A stretch of DNA of 64,000 bases, taken from NCBI RefSeq assembly GCF_000403455.2, contig NZ_KE159721.1:54051-118050 (forward strand), in the 5' to 3' direction. How positions within the stretch are numbered: the first letter of the stretch is position 1; every line of letters starts with the position of its first letter. The position numbers and the translations under genes were made by a program. Below are positions 34,788 through 44,195 of the stretch, in pieces. Source of the stretch: Dorea sp. 5-2. GTDB taxonomy: Bacteria > Bacillota > Clostridia > Lachnospirales > Lachnospiraceae. The notes beneath the pieces are model-generated. The model was not told the DNA's origin. It made no database searches and worked only from the letters and a program-made list of their open reading frames with translations.

Positions 34788-35213
34788 ATGGATTATCGTT
34801 TACAAGTAAAGAAATTTCTTGACTTTGGAGGGGCGGCGGCAGCTGTCGCAGGATTATATTGGATATTATTCAACTGGCTTGGGATCACCTGCCCGGTCAA
34901 ATTCCTGACAGGGATCTCCTGTGCCGGCTGCGGGATGACAAGGGCATGGGTCGCGTTGCTTCATTTTGATATAGAGAAAGCGTTCTACTATCATCCGCTT
35001 TTCTTTCTTCCGCCTGTTGCCGTCATTCTTTTTTTGTTAAAAAAAAGAATTTGCAGCAGAGTTTATACTTTTTTAATATTTACAATGCTCCTCCTTTTTG
35101 CTATAATCTATACATTCAGGCTCGTGCAAGGGAATGGCGATATCGTGGTTTTCCATCCTGAAGACGGTATTTTACTGCGGGCCATGAAACAATGTATGGA
35201 GTTGAGGAGGTAG
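34788..35213 (+). CDS. DUF2752 membrane protein
   Basis: A 141-residue protein with three or four membrane helices. The signature CPVKFLTGISCAGCGMTRAW (CP...GCGxTRA) identifies DUF2752; the cysteines and the later FDIEKAFYYHPLFFLP are conserved features. Function is not known. Its end is three bases before the next gene, which also encodes a membrane protein with cysteines, so they are an operon. Confidence 0.9.
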   Translation: MDYRLQVKKFLDFGGAAAAVAGLYWILFNWLGITCPVKFLTGISCAGCGMTRAWVALLHFDIEKAFYYHPLFFLPPVAVILFLLKKRICSRVYTFLIFTMLLLFAIIYTFRLVQGNGDIVVFHPEDGILLRAMKQCMELRR

Positions 35214-35216
35214 AAC

Positions 35217-35816
35217 ATGTTTTGTCCTAAATGTGGAAGGAATGTACCGGATCAGACAAAGTTTTGTCCGGGCTGCGGAGCTGAGCTTTCAGCAGGACAC
35301 CGTGCCAAGGACGCTGCGAATAAAGCGTTCAGCGCCACGGAAAAGGAGCTGGAGGGCGCAGTAAGAGAAGTGCGGCAGACGTTTAACGGAAATAATGGAG
35401 GTATGCCGGGCGGCAGAGAGCGGTTGACAGATAACAGAGGGTTATTGAGCTACATATTACTTTCAATTATTACGTGCGGTATTTATAGTTACTATTTCTT
35501 ATATAAGATGGCGCATGATGTGAATATTGCCTGTGAAGGAGACGGAGAACAGACGGCAGGCTTGGTGGCGTTCATCTTATTGTCCTTTGTTACTTGCGGT
35601 ATTTATGCATGGATCTGGTATTATCAATTGGGGAACAGGCTTGCGTCGAATGCGAACCGTTATGGGATGACATTTCAGGAAAACGGTACGACGGTTCTGA
35701 TGTGGCTGCTTTTTGGTTCGCTTTTATGCGGGATAGGTCCGTTTATCGCAATGAATATTTTGATCAAGAATTCTAACAGAATCTGCAATGCTTATAACAG
35801 ACAGTACAATCTATAA
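35217..35816 (+). CDS. Zinc-ribbon DUF4234 membrane protein
   Basis: A 199-residue protein with an N-terminal zinc ribbon (MFCPKCGRNVPDQTKFCPGC), a linker, then a DUF4234 membrane domain with repeated SIITCGIYSYYFLYKMAHD and SFVTCGIYAWIWYYQLGNR motifs and a final helix LLFGSLLCGIGPFIA. Function unknown, perhaps membrane-associated assembly. It is co-transcribed with the DUF2752 gene upstream. Confidence 0.88.
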   Translation: MFCPKCGRNVPDQTKFCPGCGAELSAGHRAKDAANKAFSATEKELEGAVREVRQTFNGNNGGMPGGRERLTDNRGLLSYILLSIITCGIYSYYFLYKMAHDVNIACEGDGEQTAGLVAFILLSFVTCGIYAWIWYYQLGNRLASNANRYGMTFQENGTTVLMWLLFGSLLCGIGPFIAMNILIKNSNRICNAYNRQYNL

Positions 35817-35958
35817 TGACTGAAATGTGGAGAGCAACGTGTTACTGCTGGAAGGTCACACGTTGCTTATTATATTATCAGCGGCAGCCGGCGGATATCC
35901 AAACAGGCATGGCTGTCTGGCGCGTTGTTACGACGGGATAAAAGAAAGGAAGAGAGAG

Positions 35959-37083
35959 ATGAAGAAGAGGATCTTAGCAGTGATCCTGTGCCTTGCTATG
36001 CTTGGCGCGGCAGGATGCGGCGGTAATTCCGCCAAGGAAACGGACAAAGAAGCGAAGTCCGGCACAGAAGAGAAGGGGAAGGAAGACGAGAAGGAAGGAT
36101 CAGAGAGCAAAGGGGAAGAATATGTCGCCTGGATCAAGGAAGCATGGGAAGACTATAAAGCTTCAGAGATCCGGGGGTTTGTCGAGAGTAAGTTCGAGGG
36201 AAGCCAGTGGGAAGTGAACACGATTGATTCCGGAAAACAGCAGTGGATGATATGGAGTTATTCCAGTGATTCCGGATCGGAGGAACCGCTGTATACATAT
36301 ATCTGGACGAAGGAAGGGGATAATGATTATACTTTTAAGAGCCGCCAGACCGGGGAAAATACTTTCGAATATCTGAAGGTGCTGATCGATCCGGATAAGC
36401 CGAATACAGAGTCGTATTCCGGATATATTGAAGGGGAGGCTCTTCCTTTCGAGGATACTGAGGAGACGGAGGTTGTAAGTGTCAGCGCGGTTCAGGAAGG
36501 CGAAGAGGATATCAACGGAGTGAACGCCGTTAAGATTGAAGTTACATATGAGACCAAACTCAAGTCTGCAAAAAAGCTTACGAGAGAGTCTGTAATGAGT
36601 CAAAACGGGTGGACGGAGGAAGCGTTTAACGCGCTGAGTGATTTCCGTCTGAACGAACTGTTGGACACTTATGTGGCGTACGTGAATTCATTCCAGGAAG
36701 GCAAGATGAAGGAATCTGCGACTGAAAAGACGGTGTATTATCTGTCCGGCGACGGCCATAAGCTGCTGCGTAAGATTGATATGGTCTCGGATGTTTCGGG
36801 CTATCCGCAGAGAGTAACGGAAGAGATCGGGGGATTGATGCGCGCCCTGAAGGCAAATCTGGAATACAATACGTTAGAAGAATCGGTTCAGGAATTGAAA
36901 GAATCACGGGGAGAGTATTGGGATTATGAAGGTCTGATGGAAAGTATGGCAGATGAACTCTCCAGTACAAGCTATATAGAGATAACGACGGATTATCAGA
37001 CAGGCGATGAATGCCAGGCGATCGAGCTCCCTGCGGAAGCGAAAGAGATTACTCAGGAACAATACGATGATCATAATTACTAA
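35959..37083 (+). CDS. Putative lipoprotein
   Basis: A 374-residue protein started at MKKRILAVILCLAMLGAAGC, a signal peptide with lipobox LGAAGC, after GGAAGAGAGAG; the longer reading upstream lacks a site. After a lysine/glutamate-rich linker comes a large soluble domain with no recognised family, rich in Asp/Glu/Tyr. Probably an extracellular anchored protein. It is not clearly in an operon with the DUF4234 gene (about 140 bases apart). Confidence 0.75.
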   Translation: MKKRILAVILCLAMLGAAGCGGNSAKETDKEAKSGTEEKGKEDEKEGSESKGEEYVAWIKEAWEDYKASEIRGFVESKFEGSQWEVNTIDSGKQQWMIWSYSSDSGSEEPLYTYIWTKEGDNDYTFKSRQTGENTFEYLKVLIDPDKPNTESYSGYIEGEALPFEDTEETEVVSVSAVQEGEEDINGVNAVKIEVTYETKLKSAKKLTRESVMSQNGWTEEAFNALSDFRLNELLDTYVAYVNSFQEGKMKESATEKTVYYLSGDGHKLLRKIDMVSDVSGYPQRVTEEIGGLMRALKANLEYNTLEESVQELKESRGEYWDYEGLMESMADELSSTSYIEITTDYQTGDECQAIELPAEAKEITQEQYDDHNY

Positions 37084-37154
37084 AATAGACTGTGTCATAA
37101 ATCTGTGTAAATAAGTTGTCGGGAATTTATCTGTGGACTGCTTGTTTATCTTGC

Positions 37155-37216
37155 TCAAAATACCAGAAGCCAGTCAAGGCAAGTGTTTCAGCATTTACGG
37201 GTTTTTGGTATTTTGA
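37155..37216. repeat. Long-range hairpin in an intergenic region
   Basis: TCAAAATACCA (37155-37165) pairs exactly with TGGTATTTTGA (37206-37216), extended by GAA/TTT with one G-U pair, around a 40-base loop. No gene is seen in 37084-37361. It may be a remnant of an insertion sequence end or a transcript structure. Confidence 0.55.
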
Positions 37217-37361
37217 TAAAATCTATCTTCTTTTTAAGTGTTTTCCCATATGTTTTTTCAAAGAGAACATATTCGCCATAATCATGCAAGGATATATTAG
37301 GAACCTTTCTTTCATATTCAAAATATAATAAATCAAAAGACCAGTGTTAAGAGGGGATAGA

Positions 37362-37901
37362 ATGGAGAAGGAAAATAGTCCGTTGGCGAATACTTGCAGT
37401 TTTGCCGGAGTAAGACCGGCTATGGCAGATCTGCCTTATCCGCCGATACAAGTCTATGGAAAGAATCAGGCTTATGCGAATCTGCTCAGTGTTGATTATT
37501 GTGGATCCGTATCCGAATTATCTGCAGTCACACAGTATATTAATAGTGAAAACCGCCTGTCTTTAAGAAATTGTCCCGTTGCAAGGACGCTTCTTGGCAT
37601 AGCGGTGGCGGAGATGATGCATCTGCAGAAATTGGGAGAATTGATCATCCTCCTGGGCGGGGGTCTTGACTTTACCGCGAAGTACCGCAATGGTTCCAGG
37701 CGGATGTGGACGCCGAAGTATCTGACGCTTTCGGAAAGTATAAAGGGAGTGGTACAGGCGAATATAGAAGCAGAAAAGGCGGCGATCGAGCAGTACACGG
37801 CGCATATAAGGATGATCAGGGATGAGGATGTGAACGCGGTACTGGAAAGGATCATAAAGGATGAGGAATATCATATCCTGTTGCTCAAAGCATTGCTTTA
37901 G
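37362..37901 (+). CDS. Ferritin-like (manganese catalase/CotJC-like) protein
   Basis: A 179-residue protein. The four-helix metal-binding pattern is visible: SELSAVTQYINSENRLSL (first Glu), VAEMMHLQKLGELIILLGG (ExxH), NIEAEKAAIEQYTAHIRMI (Glu) and RIIKDEEYHILLLKALL (ExxH). Such di-metal proteins occur in spore coats or as peroxide-handling enzymes. The N-terminal 60 residues contain PYPPIQVYGKNQAYANLL, common in this subgroup. Start ATG chosen after AAGAGGGGATAGA. Confidence 0.85.
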   Translation: MEKENSPLANTCSFAGVRPAMADLPYPPIQVYGKNQAYANLLSVDYCGSVSELSAVTQYINSENRLSLRNCPVARTLLGIAVAEMMHLQKLGELIILLGGGLDFTAKYRNGSRRMWTPKYLTLSESIKGVVQANIEAEKAAIEQYTAHIRMIRDEDVNAVLERIIKDEEYHILLLKALL

Positions 37902-38057
37902 AGATGATTGAATTGTATTTTTCTATTGTGTATAATATACATGAAAAGACGATGTCAACCCGTCGGCAGATTGTGGGAATGCGTGTTTGGACGGTCTGCC
38001 GCAGGGGATGTTATGCGTTACAGGACGCCCTTTGGGGATGAAGATGAGGCAGATGTC

Positions 38058-39251
38058 ATGAAGAGAATTGGATTGATCGTGAATCCGGTCGCGGGGATCG
38101 GAGGGAAAGTAGGGCTTAAGGGATCTGACGGAGAAGAGGTCTGCCGCAGGGCGCTTTCGCTTGGCGCAGTACGCGAGAGCGGGCAGAAGGCGTTGGCGGC
38201 AGTGCGTTTGTTAAAAGAAGTGGAAGACCGGATCGAGATCTGCACCTGTCCGGGGGAGATGGGAGCGAAGATCTGCGAGGCGGCAGGGCTTAAGTACAGG
38301 ATAAGTGCAGGAGTCAGAAGCGGCGTATCTGATGTGGACAGGAAAGCGGAGCGTGCAGAGGGCGAAGGTACGGGCAGGATGGCAGGCGGCGTCCATGTGC
38401 ACACGACATCTGAGGATACAGCCGCTGCGGCAGGGATATTTCTTGACGAGGGAGTGGATCTGATTCTTTTTGCCGGAGGCGACGGTACGGCGCGGGACAT
38501 TATGGACGCAGTGGGTACGGAAGCGGTGGTTCTGGGGATCCCGGCAGGCTGTAAGATCCATTCCGGAGTGTACGCGCTGAATCCGCGCGGCGCCGGGGAA
38601 CTGGCGGTGAGATATGTAAAGGGGGCAGTGCGGGATACCAGAGAAGCAGAAGTGATGGATATAGATGAAGCGGAATTCCGGAAAGGGCGCGTCCAGTCCA
38701 GGCTGTATGGATATCTGCGGATACCGGATGAGAAGCAGACGGTGCAGCGTTTAAAGAGCGGTTGTGCATACAGTGAACGGGATTCCATCGAATGTCTTGC
38801 GGAGTATATAACGGAAATGTGGGAACCGCGGACGCTGTATATCGTAGGGAGCGGCTCTACGATGGCTGCAGTCATGAAAAAGAAAGGACTGCCCAATACA
38901 CTTCTGGGGGTGGATCTGGCGTATGAAGACAGGGTCATTGCGAAGGACTGTGCAGAGAAGGATATCCTGCGTATCATGGAGCAGTATGAGAAGCGGAAGA
39001 TCCTTGTCACTGTGATCGGCGGCCAGGGTTATATCTTCGGGAGGGGGAATCAGCAGATCAGCGCGGAAGTGATCCGGCGTACGGGGCGGGAGAATATCAT
39101 CGTGGCGGCGTCGCCGGATAAGATGGCGGGACTGGTTGGAAGAGCCCTGTATGCGGATACCGGGGATGAGGAAGTCAACCAATATCTGGCGGGATACATG
39201 CGCGTCATCACCGGGTATGGGGAATCTGCCGTAATCCGGGTCTCGGTCTGA
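38058..39251 (+). CDS. AcoX/ATP-NAD kinase-like protein
   Basis: A 397-residue protein beginning MKRIGLIVNPVAGIGGKVGL, with LILFAGGDGTARDIMDAVG as the kinase-fold nucleotide motif (about residue 137) and IPAGCKIHSGVYALNPRGAG and GSGSTMAAVMKKKGLPNTLLG further on; this is the AcoX-type subgroup of the NAD kinase superfamily. AcoX itself has unclear function. An upstream ATG (38013) is also possible behind AGGGG. It heads a same-strand group with GcvPA/B-like proteins and an alcohol dehydrogenase, so it may phosphorylate a metabolite or cofactor of that pathway. Confidence 0.8.
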   Translation: MKRIGLIVNPVAGIGGKVGLKGSDGEEVCRRALSLGAVRESGQKALAAVRLLKEVEDRIEICTCPGEMGAKICEAAGLKYRISAGVRSGVSDVDRKAERAEGEGTGRMAGGVHVHTTSEDTAAAAGIFLDEGVDLILFAGGDGTARDIMDAVGTEAVVLGIPAGCKIHSGVYALNPRGAGELAVRYVKGAVRDTREAEVMDIDEAEFRKGRVQSRLYGYLRIPDEKQTVQRLKSGCAYSERDSIECLAEYITEMWEPRTLYIVGSGSTMAAVMKKKGLPNTLLGVDLAYEDRVIAKDCAEKDILRIMEQYEKRKILVTVIGGQGYIFGRGNQQISAEVIRRTGRENIIVAASPDKMAGLVGRALYADTGDEEVNQYLAGYMRVITGYGESAVIRVSV

Positions 39252-39259
39252 ATCCGGAA

Positions 39260-39350
39260 GAGCAGGTAAGATTAGGTAAGCGCAAGAAAGAGCAGATAGG
39301 AGCAGGTAAGTTCAGGTAAGCGCAGGAAAGAGCAGGCAAGTTCAGGTAAG
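39260..39350 (+). repeat. Imperfect 30-bp tandem repeats rich in CAGGTAAG
   Basis: Three imperfect copies of GAGCAGGTAAG-(A/T)T(T/C)AGGTAAG-CGCA(A/G)GAAA at 39260-39289, 39300-39329 and 39330-39350 (the last shortened), interrupted by GAGCAGATAG. They lie between the acoX-like and gcvPA-like genes. No coding frame is obvious; likely replication-slippage repeats, possibly acting on the spacing between genes. Confidence 0.75.
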
Positions 39351-39432
39351 AAAGGCAGGGAAACCATGCGCCTGCCGGACAAAAAGAAAAAGGAAGAAAT
39401 CCGGGTCATCCAGTTTAAGGAGGAAGAATCAT

Positions 39433-40902
39433 ATGGAGAAAACATTTGTGCATCCATACATGCCCAACAGTGTTCCGGAGGTGCAGAGACAGTTGCTTGA
39501 GGAACTGGGGGCAGAAAGCATCCGGGAGATATATGAAAGTATCATCCCCCAGGATCTGCTTTATAAGGACAGGCTCGATCTGCCGGAGCCGATACGCAGT
39601 GAATATGAGTTGAAGAAGCATGTGACAGGGATCCTGAATAAGAATATTTCCACAGAAGAATATTCAAGCTTCCTGGGAGCAGGATGTTATAAGCATCAGG
39701 TTCCGGCGGTCTGCGATGAGATCAATACCAGGGGAGAATTCCTGACGGCGTACTGCGGAGATACGTATTCGGATCACGGGAAGATGCAGGCGATCTTCGA
39801 GTATACCAGTATGATGGGAGAGCTTCTGGATGCAGACGTCGTGAGTTACACTACCTATGACGCGGGACAGTCCGTGTGTTCATCGTTCCGGATGGCGCTT
39901 CGGATACACAGCGCGGCGGGACGGGACCGGTCTGTGATCCTGGTACCGGACACCATGAATCCGGATATCTTAAGCCAGGCGGACGCGTATTGCCGCAATG
40001 TGGGAAGGATCGAGAAGGTGGCGCATATTCCGGAGTCGGGGTTGATGAATCTGGCAGAGCTTGAGAAGAGGCTTGAGAAAGGGGATGTGGCGGCAGTCTT
40101 CTATGAGAATCCGTCTTATCTTGGGTTCTTCGAGGAGCAGGCGGAAGACGTCGCGTCGGCAGCGCACCGGTATGGGGCGGTCTGTATCGCACAGCCGCAG
40201 GTATCGGCTCTGGGCGTGATGGAGAGTCCGATGAATCTGGGGGCGGACATCGTGTGCGGGGATATACAGCCTCTGGGAATGCATATGCAGTATGGCGGCG
40301 GGCAGGCAGGTTTCATCGCAAGCCATCCGAAGCTTGAATATATGGAGCAGTTCCCGACTTATATGTATGGGATCGCGAAGACGGATAAGGAAGATACGTA
40401 CGGATGGGGCAGGGCGATGAATTACCGGTGTTCTCATGGAAGCCGTGAGAAAGCGAACGAATACTTTGGCACGGAGACTGGCTTATGGGGAATTACGGCG
40501 GGAGTCTATCTTGCCAGTATGGGACCGCAGGGAATGTTTGAGCTTGGGGAGACCATTTTGCAGAATCTCCGTTATCTGACGGTACGGTTAGACGCAATCG
40601 AGGGAGTGAAGGCAAATCCATTTGGAAGAAGTAATTTCCAGGAGGTGCTTGTGGACTTTCGTGCTTCGGGGAAAACGGTTGCCCAGATCAATCAGGCGCT
40701 TTTGAAGTATCAGATCTTCGGCGGGAAGGATATGAGCGGAGAATTCCCGGAACTGGGACAGTGTGCATTATACTGCGTATCGGAACTGACGGTGCAGGAA
40801 GAAATGGATGCTCTTGCGGATGCACTGGAGGAGATCCTTGGACAGGAAAGTGTGAAGGAAGACCAAGAGCAGAAGGGAGGTTCGGGAAATGGGATACGTT
40901 AA
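39433..40902 (+). CDS. gcvPA: GcvPA-like PLP-dependent decarboxylase subunit
   Basis: A 489-residue protein of the glycine dehydrogenase alpha-subunit fold: VPEVQRQLLEELG, EYSSFLGAGCYKH, MQAIFEYTSMMGELLDADV and IVCGDIQPLGMHMQYGGGQA. The canonical YDGATALAEA is changed to YDAGQSVCSSF, and the substrate loop differs, so it is a divergent member. In the standard system this subunit with GcvPB decarboxylates glycine and loads the H-protein; no gcvH, gcvT or lpd is present here. Excellent binding site AAGGAGGAAGAATC; the gcvPB-like start overlaps its end. Confidence 0.82.
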   Translation: MEKTFVHPYMPNSVPEVQRQLLEELGAESIREIYESIIPQDLLYKDRLDLPEPIRSEYELKKHVTGILNKNISTEEYSSFLGAGCYKHQVPAVCDEINTRGEFLTAYCGDTYSDHGKMQAIFEYTSMMGELLDADVVSYTTYDAGQSVCSSFRMALRIHSAAGRDRSVILVPDTMNPDILSQADAYCRNVGRIEKVAHIPESGLMNLAELEKRLEKGDVAAVFYENPSYLGFFEEQAEDVASAAHRYGAVCIAQPQVSALGVMESPMNLGADIVCGDIQPLGMHMQYGGGQAGFIASHPKLEYMEQFPTYMYGIAKTDKEDTYGWGRAMNYRCSHGSREKANEYFGTETGLWGITAGVYLASMGPQGMFELGETILQNLRYLTVRLDAIEGVKANPFGRSNFQEVLVDFRASGKTVAQINQALLKYQIFGGKDMSGEFPELGQCALYCVSELTVQEEMDALADALEEILGQESVKEDQEQKGGSGNGIR

Positions 40903-42457
40903 GAAAAACAGAGATTTTCACGAGGCACGCTGGGACGAGCCGTTTATCATGGAGATGGGGAATCCTGGAGAGAGAGGCGTACTGATCCCGCGTGCATCGG
41001 AAGGCGTCCAAAGAGTCAGCGGCAGCGCGGCGGATCTGATCCCGGCAGGGCTTCGCAGGAAGAAGGCGCCGAAGCTTCCGGAAGTTTCACAGATGCAGGT
41101 ACTGCGCCATTATATGCGTCTTTCCCAGGAAACCATCGGAACAGATTTGAATATAGATATCGGGCTTGGAACCTGTACGATGAAGTATAGTCCGAAGATC
41201 CATGAGCAGCTGGTGCGGTCAGAGAAATTCCAGGAACTTCACCCCTGTCAGGATGAAAGTACCGTACAGGGGATCCTGGAGATCATGTATCAAGACGCGC
41301 AGTATTTGAAAGCCATATCCGGGATGGATCAGGTAAGCTTACAGCCGGCGGGAGGAAGCCAGGCTATTTTCGCCAACGTGCAGGCGATACGGGCGTATTT
41401 TGAGAAAAAAGGAGAGGGCGGGCAGCGCGATGAGATCATCACGACGATCCTCTCTCATCCGGCGAATCCGGGTACGGCAGCGACGCTTGGATATAAGGTC
41501 ATCACATTGTATCCGGACGAAAATGGGCTGCCTGACATCGAGGCGCTTAAGGCGGCAGTCTCTGAACATACGGCTGCGCTTATGATCACGAACCCGGAGG
41601 ATACGGGGATCTACAATGACCGGATCCGTCAGTTTGTGGATATCGTCCACGAAGCGGGCGGGCTCTGCGTCTATGACCAGGCGAATCTGAACGGCGTGTT
41701 CGGGCTGACCAGGGCGCGTGACGCGGGATTTGACATGTGCCATTATAACCTGCACAAATCCTTCTCATCGCCTCACGGCTGTCAGGGACCGGGCGCGGGG
41801 GCGCAGTGTGTATCGAAGGAGCTGGCAGGATATGTGGCGGCGCCTGTAGTGGAGTTCGATGGGACGAGATACTATCTGGATCATCAGATGCCGGACAGCA
41901 TCGGGAAGCTCCGTTCGTTCTACGGTGTACCGTCGGTGATGATCCGTGCGTATGCCTATATCAGAAGCCTGGGGGCAGACGGTATGAGGCAGATCGCGGA
42001 GCTTTCTATCTTAAATAACAATTACCTGATCAGCAGATTGCTCAAGATCAGAGGTCTTACTATGCCGTTTGCCGAGGGGCGGTTCCGCATGGAGCAAGCT
42101 CGGCTAAGCTGGCAGGAGCTTACGGAGGAGACGGGCGTTACGACAGATGATATCTGCCGCAGGATCGTAGATTACGGGTTCCAGGATTATTTTACAAGCC
42201 ATCATCCAAGGGTGCTTCCGGAGCCATTTACCCCGGAGCCGGTGGAAACCTACTCGAAGGATGATATGGATGAGTATGTGGCGGCGTTTGAGGCGATCTC
42301 TCAAGAAGCCTATACGGATCCGGAGCTTGTGAAAGGCGCGCCTTATAAGGCGGCGCTTGGCGCGAGGATCGAGGAAGAATGTCTGACGGACTGGAGCCGG
42401 TTCGCGACGACATGGAGAGCATATAAGAGAATGGAAGGAGAAGAAATATTATGTTAG
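40889..42457 (+). CDS. gcvPB: GcvPB-like PLP-dependent decarboxylase subunit
   Basis: A 522-residue protein. LGTCTMKYSPKIHEQL, LHPCQDESTVQGILEIMY and YDQANLNGVFG follow the beta-subunit, and Lys 290 in NLHKSFSSPHGCQGPG is the expected PLP lysine. Differences: canonical HGTNPAS, contributing active-site residues, reads HPANPGT, and AGAHGE reads AGGSQA. It overlaps gcvPA by 14 bases and the dehydrogenase by 7. The PLP chemistry is probably retained, but glycine as substrate is unproven. Confidence 0.82.
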   Translation: MGYVKKNRDFHEARWDEPFIMEMGNPGERGVLIPRASEGVQRVSGSAADLIPAGLRRKKAPKLPEVSQMQVLRHYMRLSQETIGTDLNIDIGLGTCTMKYSPKIHEQLVRSEKFQELHPCQDESTVQGILEIMYQDAQYLKAISGMDQVSLQPAGGSQAIFANVQAIRAYFEKKGEGGQRDEIITTILSHPANPGTAATLGYKVITLYPDENGLPDIEALKAAVSEHTAALMITNPEDTGIYNDRIRQFVDIVHEAGGLCVYDQANLNGVFGLTRARDAGFDMCHYNLHKSFSSPHGCQGPGAGAQCVSKELAGYVAAPVVEFDGTRYYLDHQMPDSIGKLRSFYGVPSVMIRAYAYIRSLGADGMRQIAELSILNNNYLISRLLKIRGLTMPFAEGRFRMEQARLSWQELTEETGVTTDDICRRIVDYGFQDYFTSHHPRVLPEPFTPEPVETYSKDDMDEYVAAFEAISQEAYTDPELVKGAPYKAALGARIEEECLTDWSRFATTWRAYKRMEGEEILC

Positions 42458-43470
42458 CAGTCGTAAAAGAAAAGCCGGGACCGGGATTTGCGGTGAAGGA
42501 TGCTCCGTATCCGGCGCTGCGGGAGGATGACGTGATCATTAAGGTAAGATCCGTGGGAATCTGCGGGACAGACGGACCGATACTTGCCGGAACCAGAGAA
42601 GTTCCATACCCATTGATCCCGGGGCACGAATTTGCCGGAGATATCGTGGAAGTGGGAAGCCGGGTGAAGGGATTGAAGGAGGGAGACCGCGTGACTCCAT
42701 GTATCGTGATCGGATGCGGGGATTGCGATATGTGTATCGAGGGGAAAGAAGTCCTCTGCGATCATCTGATCGAGACAGGGATCCATGTGGACGGCGCGTT
42801 TGCAGAATATGTGCGTGTTCCGGCGAAGGTATGCCGGAAGATGCAGGACACCACGACCTACGACCAGGGTGCGTCCGTCGATCCGATCGCCTCCGCCTAT
42901 CGCACGGTGAAAGCGTCGTCCATCACTTCAAAAGATGTCTGTGTCGTGTATGGTCCGGGTCCCATCGGGTTGTATGCGGTGCAGCTGATCAGGCTGCGCG
43001 GCGCGAAGACGGTCATCTGTGTGGGTACGGACGCGGACGCGAAGCGTCTGGCTCTGGCAGAAGAGTTGGGGGCGGACGTTACGATCAATGCATCCGTGGA
43101 AGATCCTGTTGAGCGGGTGCGCGAGATCACCGGCGGAAAGATGGCGGATTACGTGCAGGATTGCGTCGGTGTGCCGGGGGTTCCGGAAGCGGCTATGAAT
43201 ATGCTGAAAAAGGGAGGGAGTTATGCGGTTACCGGACTTTATCACAGTGTTCCCCAGGTAGACCTTGGCAAAGTGGTAAGGAGTGAGATCAACATCTATG
43301 GGACAATTTGCTATACAAGGCGGGAGTTCGAAGAATGTCTGCATCTTGTTGAGGAAGGGCGGGTGAAGGTAGAACCGCTGATCACACATCATTTCCCGCT
43401 GAGGGAGATGGAAGAAGCATTCGCAGTCATGCAGTCTAAGCAGTGTATGAAGATTATTATGCATCCTTGA
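42451..43470 (+). CDS. Zinc-dependent alcohol dehydrogenase (Tdh/sorbitol-type)
   Basis: A 339-residue medium-chain dehydrogenase: GHEFAGDIVEVGSRV with Cys38 and His59-type catalytic zinc ligands (VGICGTD, GHE), structural zinc loop CGDCDMCIEGKEVLC, and Rossmann motif GPGPIGLYAVQ. It is of the L-threonine/sorbitol dehydrogenase group by pattern. Tdh would make 2-amino-3-ketobutyrate and feed a glycine pathway, which suits the neighbouring GcvP-like genes, but the substrate is inferred only. Translationally coupled to gcvPB by overlap. Confidence 0.9.
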   Translation: MLAVVKEKPGPGFAVKDAPYPALREDDVIIKVRSVGICGTDGPILAGTREVPYPLIPGHEFAGDIVEVGSRVKGLKEGDRVTPCIVIGCGDCDMCIEGKEVLCDHLIETGIHVDGAFAEYVRVPAKVCRKMQDTTTYDQGASVDPIASAYRTVKASSITSKDVCVVYGPGPIGLYAVQLIRLRGAKTVICVGTDADAKRLALAEELGADVTINASVEDPVERVREITGGKMADYVQDCVGVPGVPEAAMNMLKKGGSYAVTGLYHSVPQVDLGKVVRSEINIYGTICYTRREFEECLHLVEEGRVKVEPLITHHFPLREMEEAFAVMQSKQCMKIIMHP

Positions 43471-43506
43471 TGTCCGTGAAGCAATAAGGCTGCCGGAGAG
43501 ATATAT

Positions 43507-44013
43507 TCAGCCAGCCGGGAAGAAGAGCGGGATATTCGGGGGATAGCATGTGAATACAAAGTAACACAGAGACAGGACGATCCACAGAGAGAACGCCGTT
43601 GTCTGCGACACGTTTCTTATACTTAGCAGATAGAAATAAGCATCCATATAGAAGGCGAAGAGGATGCTGAACAGGAAGATCAGGATGTCTATGAGTAAGA
43701 AGTTGCGTCCGATGATGCCTGTGTAAGTATAAAACAGCACGAGGGTTGAACCCATAGCGCATAAAGCGGCAAGGAAGCGGTAATAGAAGAAACGGACTGC
43801 GTCCGGGCGGCGGAGCAGGTATTCGATCACGGATACAAAAAGGATCGGAAAGAACAGAAGTTTCAGGTGTTCCCAGATGGATTCATTGACCGGGCAGAAA
43901 AGGGCTGCGAAGGCTTGTCCTCCGGATAGCCCATAGAGAAAATGATTCAGGAAACCAAGGAAAATGGCGGTGAATGCATAAATTGTAGTGGATGTTTTTC
44001 GAATCGGGATCAT
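43507..44013 (-). CDS. DUF6512-like membrane protein
   Basis: A 168-residue protein with about five membrane helices. ALFCPVNESIWEHLKLLFFP is the conserved signature of the family known from Clostridia. Function unknown. It is convergent with the dehydrogenase gene and ends 37 bases from its stop. Start ATG 44013 follows GGAGGACG (reverse strand). Confidence 0.8.
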   Translation of the reverse strand: MIPIRKTSTTIYAFTAIFLGFLNHFLYGLSGGQAFAALFCPVNESIWEHLKLLFFPILFVSVIEYLLRRPDAVRFFYYRFLAALCAMGSTLVLFYTYTGIIGRNFLLIDILIFLFSILFAFYMDAYFYLLSIRNVSQTTAFSLWIVLSLCYFVFTCYPPNIPLFFPAG

Positions 44014-44195
44014 GTGACGGCGTCCTCCGCTTTATGAATAATATGTATAGGAATATTATATGAAGAAGGCAGTGGAAACATTCCGGTCAAAAAATAAAAA
44101 GTAATATTTTATAGCCATTACCTTGCCAGCCTTTGTAAAATTATTTATAATTAAAACAACAAAGAGATAATTTCTACATAAGGAGGCGCTATATT

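Noticed and set aside
38018..39010. 330-codon minus-strand frame opposite the acoX-like gene
   Set aside because: It is a Ser/Pro/Arg-rich shadow of a GC-rich gene whose sense strand carries clear kinase motifs.
39260..39350. CRISPR array
   Set aside because: The repeats are contiguous, imperfect and lack spacers; no cas genes are in the window.
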